A stretch of DNA of 64,000 nucleotides from Saururus chinensis (taxonomy: Eukaryota; Streptophyta; Magnoliopsida; Piperales; Saururaceae), in NCBI GenBank assembly GCA_035235625.1, contig CP141142.1, forward strand, positions 39,380,995 through 39,444,994, in the 5' to 3' direction. Under the pieces are notes generated by a model. The model made no database searches. It was given only the letters and a program-made list of their open reading frames with translations, and had not been told where the DNA came from. How positions within the stretch are numbered: position 1 is the first letter of the stretch; each line of letters opens with the position of its first letter. Of this stretch, positions 48,994 through 60,540 are shown piece after piece. The translations under genes were made by a program, and so were the position numbers.

Positions 48994-49893
48994 TTACAAA
49001 TGGTACGGCCGGCAAACACGATCAATGGCATGAATCAGTTTCCTCCTCGGTCCCACTGCATACGCGCCCATATCTTTAAGCTTGCCCATGGTTAGAGTCA
49101 CGAGTTCTAGTTTACCAATCTTTTCCCCCTGAAAGATTTGTATAAATTGCCCCAGCCCCAGTGACAGGAGCCACCTGCTCAACCCACCAGCCCTTCGAAG
49201 TTCTCGCTCAAGGTTCATAGCTCTCCTCTTCCGATTTTGCATTTCTCCCACATTAAGACAGCTCATTGTCCCAAACAAGTTAATTCCTTCCTTGGCAGAA
49301 TTGCTAGTTGGGAGGCTTCTTCCGCGAGAAGCTGCATAAAATGCTAAGGAGAGTTTATTTTGATCTTCTAAGACCCGGTCACTGGGACAAGGAAGCATTT
49401 TCAAGGGTTGATATGCCCTCATTGCCGCTCTCCAAGATAATTGAGGAACTGAATTGCCAACCAATGGACTTGAATGGTCTGGTGCTATCTTAGGATTTGT
49501 GCAGAGTAAATGCTCTTCTGCTGAAGCAGGAGTACAAGATACGATCATGGCTTTTGAAACTTCTTCTGCTCCTTCAACAACATGAAAAGGTTGATTCTGC
49601 CGATTCCTAGCTTCTTGAATATATTTCATCTTTGCACTCCGAGATTTGCATCTTTTGCCCACTGGTGTACTCGATGTCTTCGAATGTCTCAAGCTTGGAC
49701 TTTGAACTAGAAGGGCTGAAGGCGATAATGAAGGAACCCATATGGTGATTCTCTGTTTTTTAACTATCACCCAGTCATCATTTTCCAAATCTTTTTCAGT
49801 AATAGAATCTGAAGCCTGAATGAAGTTCCCATCTGAAAGGCAGGCTATCTCTCCAGAGATTGATGTTAGTTGTCCACGCTTGGATTTTAGCAT
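48994..49893 (-). CDS. SAM-domain protein (299 aa)
   Basis: One long coding exon. The N-terminal two thirds is polar and low in known motifs, with a basic patch (GKRCKSRSAKMKYIQEARNR). The C-terminus (about residues 238-293) is a sterile alpha motif: LSRWLLSLGLGQFIQIFQGE, then VTLTMGKLKDMGAYAVGPRR and KLIHAIDRV. SAM domains mediate protein oligomerisation or RNA binding; similar small plant proteins carry a single C-terminal SAM. An acceptor site (gcag, then gtttgatactcaaatg) lies 13 bp upstream of the Met, and a possible donor (ttcgag, then gtgcat) lies at 51279. The first exon would then be non-coding, with a 1.4-kb leader intron; no ATG in the matching frame was found in that exon. Partner and location unknown. 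Confidence 0.75.
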   Translation of the reverse strand: MLKSKRGQLTSISGEIACLSDGNFIQASDSITEKDLENDDWVIVKKQRITIWVPSLSPSALLVQSPSLRHSKTSSTPVGKRCKSRSAKMKYIQEARNRQNQPFHVVEGAEEVSKAMIVSCTPASAEEHLLCTNPKIAPDHSSPLVGNSVPQLSWRAAMRAYQPLKMLPCPSDRVLEDQNKLSLAFYAASRGRSLPTSNSAKEGINLFGTMSCLNVGEMQNRKRRAMNLERELRRAGGLSRWLLSLGLGQFIQIFQGEKIGKLELVTLTMGKLKDMGAYAVGPRRKLIHAIDRVCRPYHL

Positions 49894-49906
49894 TTGAGTA
49901 TCAAAC

Positions 49907-51500
49907 CTGCTTGAAGTTCAAAACACCACTTAATTCCGCTAGATGACTCTTAAGTACTGTATGCTAATTGCTACATGCTATACCATTTTCATGGTTGCCA
50001 CTGTAGTGCAAAATTTTAATCAGTGACTAGCAACCCTGATAAATTCTGCACTGCTTTACCAATTACCATTACAAATACTAGAAAATAGAAGGCACCAACA
50101 AGGGTCATAAGGAAGAAAGGATTGTACAAAAAAGGTAAAATAGGGCAGATGAAGTGTTCCACAAAAAATTTCATATGGATGAGTGTACATCACAAGAAAA
50201 TGGTGTATGAAAGGCTACTACTTAAATATACATAAACTAAACACGGGAGAAATATGAATAAAATCATTAAAAGCAAATCCATATCAACTATTTGTTGGCT
50301 ACATGGATTCTCTCCATTATAAAGACAATAATCAAGGACGTCCATTATAGACTAGAACAGTTATTAAGGTAGATACCATTCCTAGTGGGACTCCACCAGT
50401 TAATGGCCGCAGAAGCAATACTAACACAAAACTCGTTCAAGATTGATGTAGATAGATGGGTAAATGGTATGTACATAGCCAAATTATTATATACAAGTTT
50501 GAGCCAAAAAACTACAGAAGAGATTAATGATGTAGAACAGGAGTTTGCATTCATAAAGATACATCACATTGGATGTGTTAATCATTCATTGTCACAACTA
50601 AACATGCAGCACCACTCACCATAAATTTCACCAAAATGGATGCATAGATTCAAACTTGGTTTCGTAAAGTTTAACTCCAATTGATTTTATAACATAAACA
50701 CTGGCGGGAAAACATAAAAATAACTTTCGTGATTCAGAAATAAAAGCCTATTCATTTTCCCTTCAAATTTCAAATTAAAAAAAAAATGCTCCTATAAAAG
50801 TAGCTCGTTAATTACTAAACCATGATTTCTCAAATAAACCCATGCATATATCATGTATAAGCATAGAACTAGCATTCCTGGCGAATCTCACTGCTGCTCT
50901 TTAAGTTCAAAACTAACAGTAACTTCAGAGTTCAGACTTCCATCATCTTCCAAATGCGTAATTATCAGGCAATTTTTTAAAGTGAACCAGAAAATCTTAG
51001 TAGTCCCACAACACTTCAGAACCAAATCGTTCCGAAATCATGCAGAAATATAAAAAGATTCCCCTCAATTCTCTTTCAAAAAATCTCAGAAGCAAACAAT
51101 CTAGGACCAATTTACTGATTATCATCGTATCAAGACAGAGAGAAGGGCGATTTGCAACGTTTATAATAACGGGATGCATCAAACGACACGGCAAAAACGC
51201 TACATAAATGAAACACAAAAATAAATTGGCCACAAACAAAGGGTGATAGTCAGAAGCGGAGACATGCTGCGATATGCACCTCGAAAGTGGTCGCCGTGCG
51301 GGGGCTGCAGGAGGAGCCGGCTGACAGAAGCTAGTGACGGTCTGGAAGAGAAGCCGACAGTTGAACTCGGGAAAGTTCCTAATGGGCGTGGGCTGTTCCT
51401 GGTGGGCTTTTGGGCCCGAGATACAATATGGCCCGCTTCGGATCGGCTGTGAAGCAATAGGGTGGGAGTGCGAAAGTGACGTCGGAGAATAGGGAATCTA
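49907..51500 (-). other. Leader intron, first exon and promoter of SAM gene (predicted)
   Basis: Predicted intron 49907-51279, with a GC-rich first exon at about 51280-51450 contrasting with the AT-rich intron. 'tgggcccgag' and 'atggcccgc' words near 51411-51434 resemble site II (GGCCCA) elements. No other coding seen. Confidence 0.4.
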
Positions 51501-52800
51501 CCGGGTTACAATTTACAAATACAGAATTGGCAACCTGGGTGAATAACATATGTTTTTATAGTGATTCGGGTTAAGTCATGTGACTGGGCGAGCCTCTCCC
51601 TCCGGTTCCTTTGTTAAACCTTGACTTCTCTTCGGAGCATGACCAGAGACTTTGGCTCTTCCTCTAGTCATACCCAGCCCTAATCGCTCTACTCTTCCTC
51701 GGTGACTAGAGTCTATAAAGCGCCCTGTCACTAGAAGAACTCAGGTCATGAGCTCTTCCTCAGGTCGACTTCTCGTCCGCCTCATCTGACCAGAGACTCT
51801 AGAGATCCGACCGGCCCTTCCGATTATGACTGGATACTTCGACTCTTCCGATCCTCCTTAGTCCTCAGGTGACCGTGCTTCTCTAATCACAGGATGATTC
51901 TCAGTGTTCTAGTGAGAGTACACTATAGCGGATCCGAAGCGCTCCTCCTCAGTCCTCATTCGATCGCTTCATGCCCTAGTTTTCTCTCTTAAGTCTCCAC
52001 TCAATTATGAAGGTTTCTTTTATGGAGTCTAAGGTTCATTATGTTGGAGACTTGAGGCCGAACTCTCAAAGGCTTGAAGCTTGCTGAAGAGTTAGGGTTG
52101 AAGACTAAAACTTTTAGAGGAGGTAACCTTTTGGGACTTGGGTAAATGGGCGGTTGGGTATTGAGTTTTGAATGTTCTAGAACATGTCTTATGAAGAAAT
52201 TGATTTTGAGATGTGCTTTTGGGTTTCTTTCTTTTGGGGTCTACAGGCTAAAAGTTGCACCCTTGAAGATAAAAGTGGCTGGCTTGATAGAAATTTGAGA
52301 TGGAGCTTGGTTTTAGATGAGCTTTTGGAAATACACTATTGATTCAAGGTGCCAATTTCGCAGCAAATTTTAGCCAAGTAATTTTTATAATTTTTTAATC
52401 ATTTTAAAAAGTAGAAATTTTTGTGCATGTTTTTTTGAGCTTCAAAAGCTTGCATTACTCTTATTTTCTTGAATCAAATCAGATACAAGGTATCCTTCAC
52501 TTTTTGTTCATAATTTTATCAATTTAATGTTATGAAATCACTTGTCAACTAAATAAATATTATGGTAGCTTAAATTGGCCTCATTTATTTATAGGTATAT
52601 ATACATTTTATCTCTTGTATGTTAATGTTTGAGGATTATGTGCTTTTTTGTGCTTGGTTTAAATAATTGGCTATAATGTTGAATTCTATTTTGCCACTTG
52701 AACAAATATAATTGTAGAATTATATTTTTTTATTTATATCATTTCACCTTTTAAGTTGTATGTCATATTCTTTTGCATTTGATTTGTATTATAAAAGAAA
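51501..52800. other. Unclassified repeat-like stretch
   Basis: 51560-52010 contains dispersed variants of 'gaccagagact' and 'tcttcctc' spaced by tens of bases, in the style of a degraded LTR. 52380-52800 is AT-rich. No gene supported. Confidence 0.35.
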
Positions 52801-52809
52801 TTTAGTATA
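52801..52809. repeat. Target-site duplication, left (Pack-MULE)
   Basis: tttagtata; the right copy at 56073-56081 is tttaatata, 8 of 9 identical. Nine bases is the diagnostic length for Mutator elements. Confidence 0.75.
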
Positions 52810-53288
52810 GAGAAAATTATTTAAATAATAATTACCAAATCAACTCACTATGTGAAATATTTTTAAAAGTGATATTAATTTTTACCATGTAAGTAATAGC
52901 CAAGTGCTAGTAACTGCATAACTTTTTATTTTAAATTTTATTTAATTTTATTATTTTAAAAAATAAAATTATATAAAAAAAAGAGTCTCGTTTATATGAG
53001 TTCGAGCTTATACGCGTTAGTGTGTACCCGGGCTTATTCGGCCGTCAAATTTATATTTAATGACCCATCAAATTTATAAGGCTGTATATTAAATACGCCG
53101 TTGAATATAAATATGATAGCTTAATGAGCCCGACGGCACACCCGTGTGCGTAAGCCCCGGCTCATATTAACGTTTTCCAAAAATATAATTGAATTTATCG
53201 TTTAAAAAGACGGTCGTTTCGAAATACTACTTCACCAAAACTGTAAAATGGCCCAAACTGAGACCCTTAGAGAGGTTGATAACAAAAA

Positions 53289-53640
53289 TTGAGAGCCACT
53301 TGGAGGTTGATAACAATGACATCAACGGCCCGATTCCAGCTGGGTTTGGTAGGCTCTCCAAGCTCGTCCTTTTATTCGCTTGGCAAAACAAGATCGCCGG
53401 GCACATCCCTGAGAGCCTTGCCTACTGTTCCAAGGCATGGATCTCTCTTCCAACAACCTTTCCGGGCCAATTCCGCCGAGCATCTTTGAGCTGAAAGTTT
53501 TCACCAAGCTACTCCTACTGTCCAACGAGCTCTCGGGCTTCCTGTAGCCCGAGATCGGGAGCTGCACCACTTGTTTTGGCTGAAGCTGAGCCAGAACAGA
53601 CTCGCCGGGCCGATTCCATCCCAGATGATAGGGTCCTGCA
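53289..53640 (+). pseudogene. LRR receptor-kinase ectodomain fragment (in Pack-MULE)
   Basis: Reads NDINGPIPAGFGRLSKLVLL, FAWQNKIAGHIPESLAYCSK, then in a shifted frame MDLSSNNLSGPIPPSIFELK, LLLLSNELSGFL, a stop, PEIGSCT and LSQNRLAGPIPSQMIG. These are extracellular plant-type LRRs (LxxNxLxGxIP) of the subfamily XI receptor-kinase style (FAWQNxLxGxIPxSL). One frameshift and one stop. No kinase domain. Confidence 0.8.
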
Positions 53641-53780
53641 TCGCTGTCGAAGCAACTTGCAGAAAGTCCACGAGTGCTCCCTATGCGGGACGGAGTTTAG
53701 CATGGGGCAAGCTCTTGGGTGGGCATATGAGGCAACACAGGTCGGAACAGCAGTTGCCAGAGCCTCCCTACGGCACCATC
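53641..53780 (+). pseudogene. C2H2 zinc-finger (ZAT-type) fragment (in Pack-MULE)
   Basis: VHECSLCGTEFSMGQALG, then after a one-base shift GHMRQHRSEQQLPEP. This is the plant QALGGH C2H2 finger: Cys-X2-Cys, QALGGH, His-X3-His. Only one finger; frame broken inside QALGGH. Confidence 0.8.
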
Positions 53781-53793
53781 GACATAGGCCTCC

Positions 53794-54110
53794 CTACGGC
53801 ACCATCGACATAGGCAGGTTGTAGCCGTCCACCAGGCTGACGTCGTAGAAGTCAAGCTCGCTCAAGCCGGAGAGAGTGAACTCCCATAGCGTGGCGTCTG
53901 ATGAAGCGCCACTGCCCAAGCACTGCACGGCGCCGGAGCCACAGTCCGCGGTGGCGCAGGATAATTTATTCATGGCGGGGTCCACGGTGCAAAGCGTCGG
54001 GCCCCAGAACCAGCCCGACTAGTTGCTCGGCATTGAGAGCTGTCGCGACTCGCCCTTTTGGAGGGCGAAGCCGGTCTTCTCAATCGGCGACGTGAGTGGT
54101 AGAGGAGCCA
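53794..54110 (-). pseudogene. Thaumatin-like protein fragment (in Pack-MULE)
   Basis: On the minus strand: TGFALQKGESRQLSMPSN, a stop, SGWFWGPTLC, CATADCGSGAVQCLGSGA, then DATLWEFTL and LDFYDVSLVDGYNLPMSM. These are consecutive signature blocks of the thaumatin family (PR-5): CATGDCGSGxxxCxGxG and FYDVSLVDGYNLP. Orientation is opposite to its neighbours. A tandem 22-bp repeat (cctccctacggcaccatcga) at 53764 marks the junction with the zinc-finger fragment. Truncated and not expressible as a complete protein. Confidence 0.8.
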
Positions 54111-54119
54111 TACTGAGTG

Positions 54120-55249
54120 GTAGAGGATCCCCCCTCATCCTATGTGAGCCAGTGAGAAGGACCTGCTTCCACCACCCTGAGCAAGTCCTTCTCGCAGAAC
54201 CTCGACTCCAGCAGCTCCCCGTTGCTTCCACCGGAGAGGACCCTCTTGGCTGTCTTCCTCGCCGAGCTTGTTCCCAGCGAGTTCATTGTCCAGGTTATGC
54301 TGCTCGATCTGCACTCTGCACGTGGTTAGTGACCGGATTGCCAGGAACTGGATATCGGAGGTGTAAGCGGGCATGGCGATCTCAGCATGTGGGTCAGGTG
54401 GTCGGCAAACTCTGACTTCCATAATCTGCGAGGTTGAGGTCCAGGCCTTACCCCTCCCTCAGCATCTTCCTCCACCATTATCGAAAAAGCACTCCATATT
54501 TCTCTTCATGGACAGACCCAGCCCCACCATCCAAAAGGCCGACTCTTTGAGGCCATGACCGAGGAGGCTCTCCACGTCGGCCGCGAAGTCGGCCAGTTTG
54601 GCGTTAGCTGGACCTCTTCCATGCACCCACCCAGGAGGATTCCTTCTCCGGCTCCGGCGGGTTCTTCTTCACCATCACCTCCCGCATCAGCTACTCCCCC
54701 GTTCTCACGGGCTCCTGGCGCGAGACCCCGCCCCTCCGCTTCTCCCGCTGCAATCCGCTCGTTGGTGTCTTCGGGGATGATGGTGCCGCTTCCTGCTGAC
54801 TTCCGCCAGGGAAACTCCTCCTAGTAGCTCTCCTCCGCCCTCTTCCGGGACAAGTTTTTCGTCTTCAGCATCTTCTAGGGCATTATCTCCGCCTTCGACT
54901 TGGGGGCCCATGAATGGAGCTGGGTCCTCATTCTCCGACCCCCTAAAGTTCTCTTCTCCTTCCTTCCCCCCTGTCGGGCTCACCTCGTGCTGGCCGGCCT
55001 CTGCAATGCCCCCTGCGGGCCCAGTTTCAACCTCTGGAAGGTCGACGACCGGACCATGGAGTTAGCCAGATCGTTGTCATGCCCCAGGAGCTGCTCCACT
55101 GCCTCTTCAAAGGCGACGAGGACGAGAAGTTCGCCAGCCTCAAGTGCGTAGGGTTGGTTGACCTAGTCTACGTCTTCAACGAGGAGCCCCACAGGACATA
55201 CCCAGCCTGTGTCTGTGAGATTGGGCCGAACGGGCAGTGCTGGTGGCTA
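54120..55249. pseudogene. GC-rich captured sequence, source unidentified (in Pack-MULE)
   Basis: Several ORF scraps. The plus strand near 55070-55230 reads MPQELLHCLFKGDEDEKFAS, LKCVGLVDLVYVFNEEPHR and YPACVCEIG, which looks like one coherent protein fragment that I cannot name. 54135-54422 (minus strand) reads [20 protein letters not shown] and may be another. Frameshifts throughout. Confidence 0.4.
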
Positions 55250-55824
55250 ACTTCACCAACATGCTAGTCATCGGCTCCATGAGCGTCATCACCGTCGTCT
55301 ACTGCATCATGGCGCTATCGCTGAGCATGATGCAGAGCTACACCTAGATGGACGTCAACGCCGCCTACTCCATCGCCTTCGTGAGCGTCGGAATGAAATG
55401 GGCCAAGTACTTGGTGGCGCTGGGGGAGCTCAAGGGCATGACAACCGACATGCTGGTCGAGGCGCTGGGTCAGGCCAGGTACACGACCCAGATCGCGCGC
55501 GCCCACATGATCCTGCTGGTGTTCGCCCTGGTGAACCCCAGGATCGGCACGCCTGTGAATGCCACACTGCTCATCACCATCTGCAGCTACTTCATTGCCT
55601 TCTTCACCAGCATGGACGTGCTGTCCAGCGTCTGCTCCATCAGCACGCTCTTCATCTTCATGCTCATGGCCGTTGCCCTTCTCGTCCGGAGATACTACGT
55701 CAAAGACGTCACTCCTAGGTCCTCCACCATCAAATTCATCCGCTACCTCTTCGTCGTCGTCGGATCTTCGATCGGCATAGCAATCTACTGGAACACGAGC
55801 GGAGGATGCGCTGCTACGCCGTGA
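55250..55824 (+). pseudogene. Cationic amino-acid transporter (CAT) fragment (in Pack-MULE)
   Basis: Reads IMALSLSMMQSYT, a stop, then MDVNAAYSIAFVSVGMKWAK, YLVALGELKGMTTDMLVEAL, GQARYTTQIARAHMI, FALVNPRIGTPVNATLL and LFIFMLMAVALLVRRYYVKD. The order and motifs (GMTT, GQARY, FALVNPxxGTPVNAT, LVRRYYV) match the C-terminal membrane half of plant CAT transporters (APC superfamily). A 158-aa frame is still open, making it the best-preserved captured fragment. The N-terminal half is absent. Confidence 0.85.
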
Positions 55825-55888
55825 TTGTTCCACTGTGGTTCATTGTCACCCCTGGGCTCATAATCAGTTACGTGTCGACGGCAAGTTC

Positions 55889-55922
55889 GGTGATTTCGTC
55901 GTTTCGAAACGACGAAATCACT
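55889..55922. repeat. Palindrome gatttcgtcgtttcgaaacg...
   Basis: A perfect inverted repeat centred on ttcgaa: gtgatttcgtcgtttcgaaa continuing cgacgaaatcac. The same half-site words recur in the first MULE at 1098-1242, 1625-1657 and 2150-2250. Lies between the CAT fragment and the right terminal repeat. Confidence 0.85.
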
Positions 55923-56072
55923 TCAAAGGTGTTTCCTCACTGCCGTGATCGAATGATGAATCACTTATATTTTTTTAAACGATGCGAAAATTAACATTAT
56001 TTTGTGAAATATTTTTCAAATTATATTAGTTTGGTAATTATTTTTTTAAATTATTATTTTAATAATTTTCTT

Positions 56073-56081
56073 TTTAATATA
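56073..56081. repeat. Target-site duplication, right (Pack-MULE)
   Basis: tttaatata, partner of tttagtata at 52801-52809. Confidence 0.75.
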
Positions 56082-57011
56082 TTTAATATAAACTTTTACA
56101 TATTTGGCTTGTTTGGTTTAGGCTATCATACTCTATAAGAATGGTACAGGAAAAAATAAAAACTTTTCGTATCCAAAAGTGCTTAGGGAATACATGAAAC
56201 TGTAGACATTTAGCCTCTATCTTGCTTATATAAAATAACTAATATATTCCTTTGATGTCTTCAAAGATTATTTTTGTGCTAGTGTCCTACAATTTTTGGT
56301 TTATTCTATCAAATTCATGATCATTTATAGTGTTAATGGGTAATTCTCAAGTCATGGTTGTGACAAGAACTAATATATGCGAACACGGGATGGAGTCCAT
56401 TTCCCGTGGTGTGATCATATATTATGCTTCAGTCTTCCTATATTATGTTATCAATATATAAAGTTATCATTTTTATTGGGCTACTATTTGCAGGTTTTTG
56501 GTTGTGATTCCCTATTATAAAATATAAATGCTAATAATTTTTGTCAACATTATAACTTTATCAATGAACTCTTTGAGGTTTTAGGAATAGTGTCTTTTAT
56601 ATAGTAGGCTTCCCTTCATTGAATCCCTATATCATGGCGAATGAATCAAGTAGGTTTTTTTTAATCCCTAAGGTTAAAAAGTTTGAAGATGTTGTTGATG
56701 TACTAATATTATTGCTTATGCATTAGGATTATTGCTCATGTTATAGCAATATTTCAAATGTTAATCATATTATTAATAATTGAATTATATGCCACATTTT
56801 AAAAATATTATTGCTACAACATTTCTGCATTATTGGTAAATTGTTATAACATACTAGCTAAAACATTGTAGCATTATTGTAACTATACTCATACCATCTT
56901 GAATTTGAAGGCAATATATATTTTAAATATGGCTATTTATTCACGGGGTTGTATTCAACACTTTTATTATACTTCTATGTACCTTCTTACTCATACTTAG
57001 ATATATATTGA
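56082..57011. other. AT-rich intergenic stretch
   Basis: No gene. Mirrored words such as 'ttatagcaata' and 'tattattgctaca' recur between 56700 and 56880 without a clear element boundary. Confidence 0.35.
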
Positions 57012-57202
57012 TGCAGAAGTTCTTGAATTGAAAAAGAGGGGCTCAGACCTTGTAGGATGGTCAGGAAGAACTAGGCGAGTCACTAAAAGTCCCTTGCAGC
57101 CCCTCGGGACTAACAAAGTCGATCAACATGCTCTCTACCTTCCCAGAGGTGAAGACGCTTGTTGGCCAAAGCCCCCTTCATCAGATTGTTAGATGCCATT
57201 AC
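57012..57202 (+). pseudogene. 5' part of the Ulp1-type transposon gene, before the solo LTR
   Basis: An open stretch reads VLELKKRGSDLVGWSGRTRR, then LYLPRGEDACWPKPPSSDC before a stop. Its end, gttagatgccattac, joins in sense to catcatttgtcag after the solo LTR (LDAITIICQALLFKV), so it is the same host sequence. Confidence 0.45.
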
Positions 57203-60200
57203 TGCCACACCTTGGCACTACCTGACTTGAGCTGAACCCGGTCCAAAGGCCGAACCAATGCACGGGGGTGACAGATTGAAACGATTGAGGAAAATAGAGG
57301 AAGACTTGTGCCCTAACTACGGGCAATCTAATTTATGGAGTTTACACACTACTTTGAGCAAGATTAAATAGGTAGAACCACAAGAGTTAAACTTTAATAA
57401 AAACATAATCTCAAACCCACATACTAATAATTTATAGCCACACAATTGGCTTCAAAACAAGTCTCAAAGAAACTAAAACATAGTATCTCACAAATCTAAG
57501 ACAAGGATCATCCACAAGGTTCTAATATCAAAATAAGATAAACGAAGAGACATGCAAAACTAAGATCCTCCACAACTACTCCCAAGCTCTCTCCGACCTT
57601 TCCTCATATAGAGGATCCTGTCCGTCTGTGCAGCCCCAAAACAAAAATAAGAAAGTGGGGTGAGTATAAAAACTCAATAATGGTTTTGAATATAACTATA
57701 ATCACCGGAAAGCACAACGACATGGTAATGAAGCAAATCAAATCTAAGATTAACATGTTATACCACTTTCTAATCTTACATTCATATCACATAAATCTGC
57801 ATAATAGTGTCTTAATCACACCATTCATAATAATGCATTCATATCACATAAACCTGCATAATAGTGTCTCAAACACATCATTTCTGATTATGCATTCATA
57901 TCACATAAGCCTACATAATAGTGTCTCAAACACACCATATCTGATCATGCATTCATATCATATCTGCATAATAGTGTCTCAATCACACCATTTCTGATCA
58001 TACATTCATATCACATCAAATTCATTCACCCTGCACGACAAATGTATCAAACACATGATACACAATCATGCATAGCATTCATAATAGACATGCATCAATA
58101 CAAATGGTGAATGCTTCCATCAAAGAGTAAACACAAGCATTGCTACACAGGCAGGACACGGTCAAGGCTACAAAGGCAAGACGTGGTCAAATTTCCACAC
58201 AGGAAATGTAAAAGAGTTGGGGTTGTCAATCCCTAAAGTTGCTCGCCTTGGACGATCCTGGCGAAGGATGTCTCATTCTCACACAGAGAATCTAGAGCAG
58301 GGGTGTTCGCCCAGGGACATCTCCTGCGGAGGGGAGAGCCCGAATTCCCACACAGGGAACACTAGAACACGTGGTAGCAGGTGCACACAACATACCACTC
58401 TGGATTCTCAGGGTCCAGATGACACTCATAATAGTAATCTCAAATCCGCAAGACAAGTACACAACTCGTCCCCACATAATTTTATTTCTCTAGACTCAAC
58501 CCGGGGAGTATACACGTTCCACACATGAACTTAAATTGAAAATATGTCCTTTCGGACCAACCAAGTTTCGATTAATTTACCGAGCGATTAATCTGACACG
58601 AAATTTCAAGCATTGCATACAATCGGTTAATTTTGGTTAAACATCGGTAAAACTTCATCCATGAATAACGATCTATGATACATGCTAACATGATACATTC
58701 GTGAGCAAGACCTACGTGAGTTCCAACACATGAAATGTGGTCCTAATTAGTCCCCTCATGCATCATAATCACCTCATAATTAACTACAATGTCATAGTTA
58801 ATTCCCCGTACATGTGTGTTCATGCATATCTAAGCACATGCCCAATGCTTGACATAAATTCATAAGACAATTTATACATGCTTGAACACATTCAAAACAA
58901 TGATTCCTAACTGAAATCAAAACAAAATCCACCATAAGGATTAAATATATTCATGTGAAATCGAACATTCACTCCCACAATCATGATCCTTCTATTCATT
59001 AAGCTACAACATGATCACATCCATTACCCATAAACCATTCTCATTATAAGAGAACACATCTCACCATTTTTTCACATAATATCCCTGTTGGAAACATATT
59101 TCATTCATAAGAATACCAACATTTATAAATTTAAGGTACTTCAATATCAACATGTATAATTATCAACATAATATGATGTCACAAGACAACACCTAAACAT
59201 AATCTATACACTTTCATCATCAATTCTACACCTCTAATAGTTTAATTTCATCATACTACACCTCCCATAACCATTAAAATCATCAAATGGAGCAAAACAT
59301 TGAAATGCACATAAGTTTCAAAAATATCAAAAACTGCCGTGTAGCCGTTTGATCGCCCTACAGGGCCGTTCGATTAGCTATATTGTAAATTTTCCAAAAC
59401 TGTAATGTTGCCAATTGATTGCCCTGGTAGGCCGTTCGATCACTAACACAGCAGTTTTGACCTTCTTCATTTCGAATTTCAAAACCGAAACACCATGAAA
59501 ATACCTTCAAATCTTCATCCATGGTACCAAATATTATCAAAAACTCATGAAACCTTCCAGAACACTAATGTATACCATTCTAAAACAAAGCCCTAAGAAA
59601 TCGGAACAAGAAATTAATATTTACTAATCCCACCATTAAAGCATTAAATCAAACAAATCCATTCCAAATAAAACATAAAAATTGAGATTTTACTATAAGA
59701 AAATTGAGATTTGAAGATCCATTACCTTGTCACTTGTTTAGGTTCGGACTTGACCTTCACCCTTCTTGGAAACCTTCCAAAAACATAGTGTCTAAGTTAA
59801 ACTCCATTAAAAATCGATTTAACATTGAAAACTTTGAAGAAATCTTAAATCTAGGGTTTGTTAAGCATAAAAATAAATTTTTATAAGTAGGGTTTGAAGT
59901 AAGGGAGTAAATCAGTGACTTTGATGCTTGAAATCGAATCAAATCAAAGGAAAAATGATAGATCAAGAATGGATTAGGAGAAAATATAGGGTTTAAGCTT
60001 AATTAAGGAAGAACATACCTTAATCCCTTCTAATTCGAGCCTAATTGGGGAACTAGGCCTTAATCACCTCCTCTCAGCCTATTCCGAAAATAAAAATGGC
60101 TCAACCCTTTCCCTTTTATAGTAGGGCTTGGGGTGCACTTAATGAACTAATGGGGTGTAAGTAGAAGTTTGGGCTGTAAATGAGTATTTTATAAATTTGA

Positions 60201-60535
60201 GCACTAATTAAATCTAAAAAAGTTCTAAAAATTTTTGTATGAGATTAAGTGGATGTCTGGGGTATTTTGGTCTAAAAATCTTAATTTCGTCGGTAGGGCC
60301 CACAGGGGGTCCCGCCAAACCCTAATTTTTAGAAAAATTTAAAAAATCCCAAAAATTCAAAATTGACTAAAAACTACTTAAAACTCATAAATGTAAAGTT
60401 AATTTTTCTTAAAACCTTCAAAAAACCTATTTATTTTAGAAAACCACATAATTTAAAATCAAAAAACGCGTAAACTACACATTAACCGATAAATAACATC
60501 AAAATAAAACTGGTTCAAAAATGAGAGTCCTTACA
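57203..60535 (-). mobile_element. Solo LTR (3.33 kb), probably Gypsy, with perfect TSD
   Basis: On the minus strand it starts TGTAAGGACTCTC and ends GGTGTGGCA. attac occurs immediately on both sides (57198-57202 and 60536-60540), an exact 5-bp target duplication. A TATA box (ctataaaaggg, minus strand, near 60115) fits an LTR promoter. No coding domain, primer-binding site or second LTR is visible, so it is a recombination-derived solo LTR or a very large-LTR remnant. It carries a five-unit tandem repeat at 57770-58015. Confidence 0.8.
57770..58015. repeat. About five 56-bp tandem repeats in the solo LTR
   Basis: The unit contains gcattcatatcacataaacc, tgcataatagtgtctcaa and acaccatttctgatca. 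Units drift by a few bases. The YHINLHNSV-type ORF across it is a by-product. Confidence 0.85.
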
Positions 60536-60540
60536 ATTAC

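Larger units (their letters stand above)
52810..56072. mobile_element. Pack-MULE with several captured host-gene fragments
   Basis: The left end is gagaaaattatttaaataat and the right end, read inward, aagaaaattattaaaataat. Inverted similarity extends about 80 bp (attaccaa..., gaaaaatatttcac, aatgttaatttt). A 9-bp target duplication with one mismatch flanks it. The AT-rich ends give way to a GC-rich interior (53290-55830) made of unrelated gene pieces in both orientations. No transposase is present. Structure and duplication length identify a Pack-MULE. Confidence 0.85.

Noticed and set aside
51200..51457. Coding first exon for the SAM gene from the 85-aa ORF
   Set aside because: It has no true ATG, and joining it to the acceptor before 49893 in that frame gives an immediate stop.
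55315..55833. 172-aa minus-strand ORF
   Set aside because: Shadow of the CAT transporter fragment; acidic, low-complexity and without similarity, while the plus strand gives clear CAT motifs.
57680..57997. 105-aa ORF with repeated HSYHINLHNSV
   Set aside because: By-product of the 56-bp tandem repeat in a solo LTR.
57770..58015. CRISPR-like direct repeats
   Set aside because: Units are contiguous with no unique spacers, in a plant nuclear LTR.
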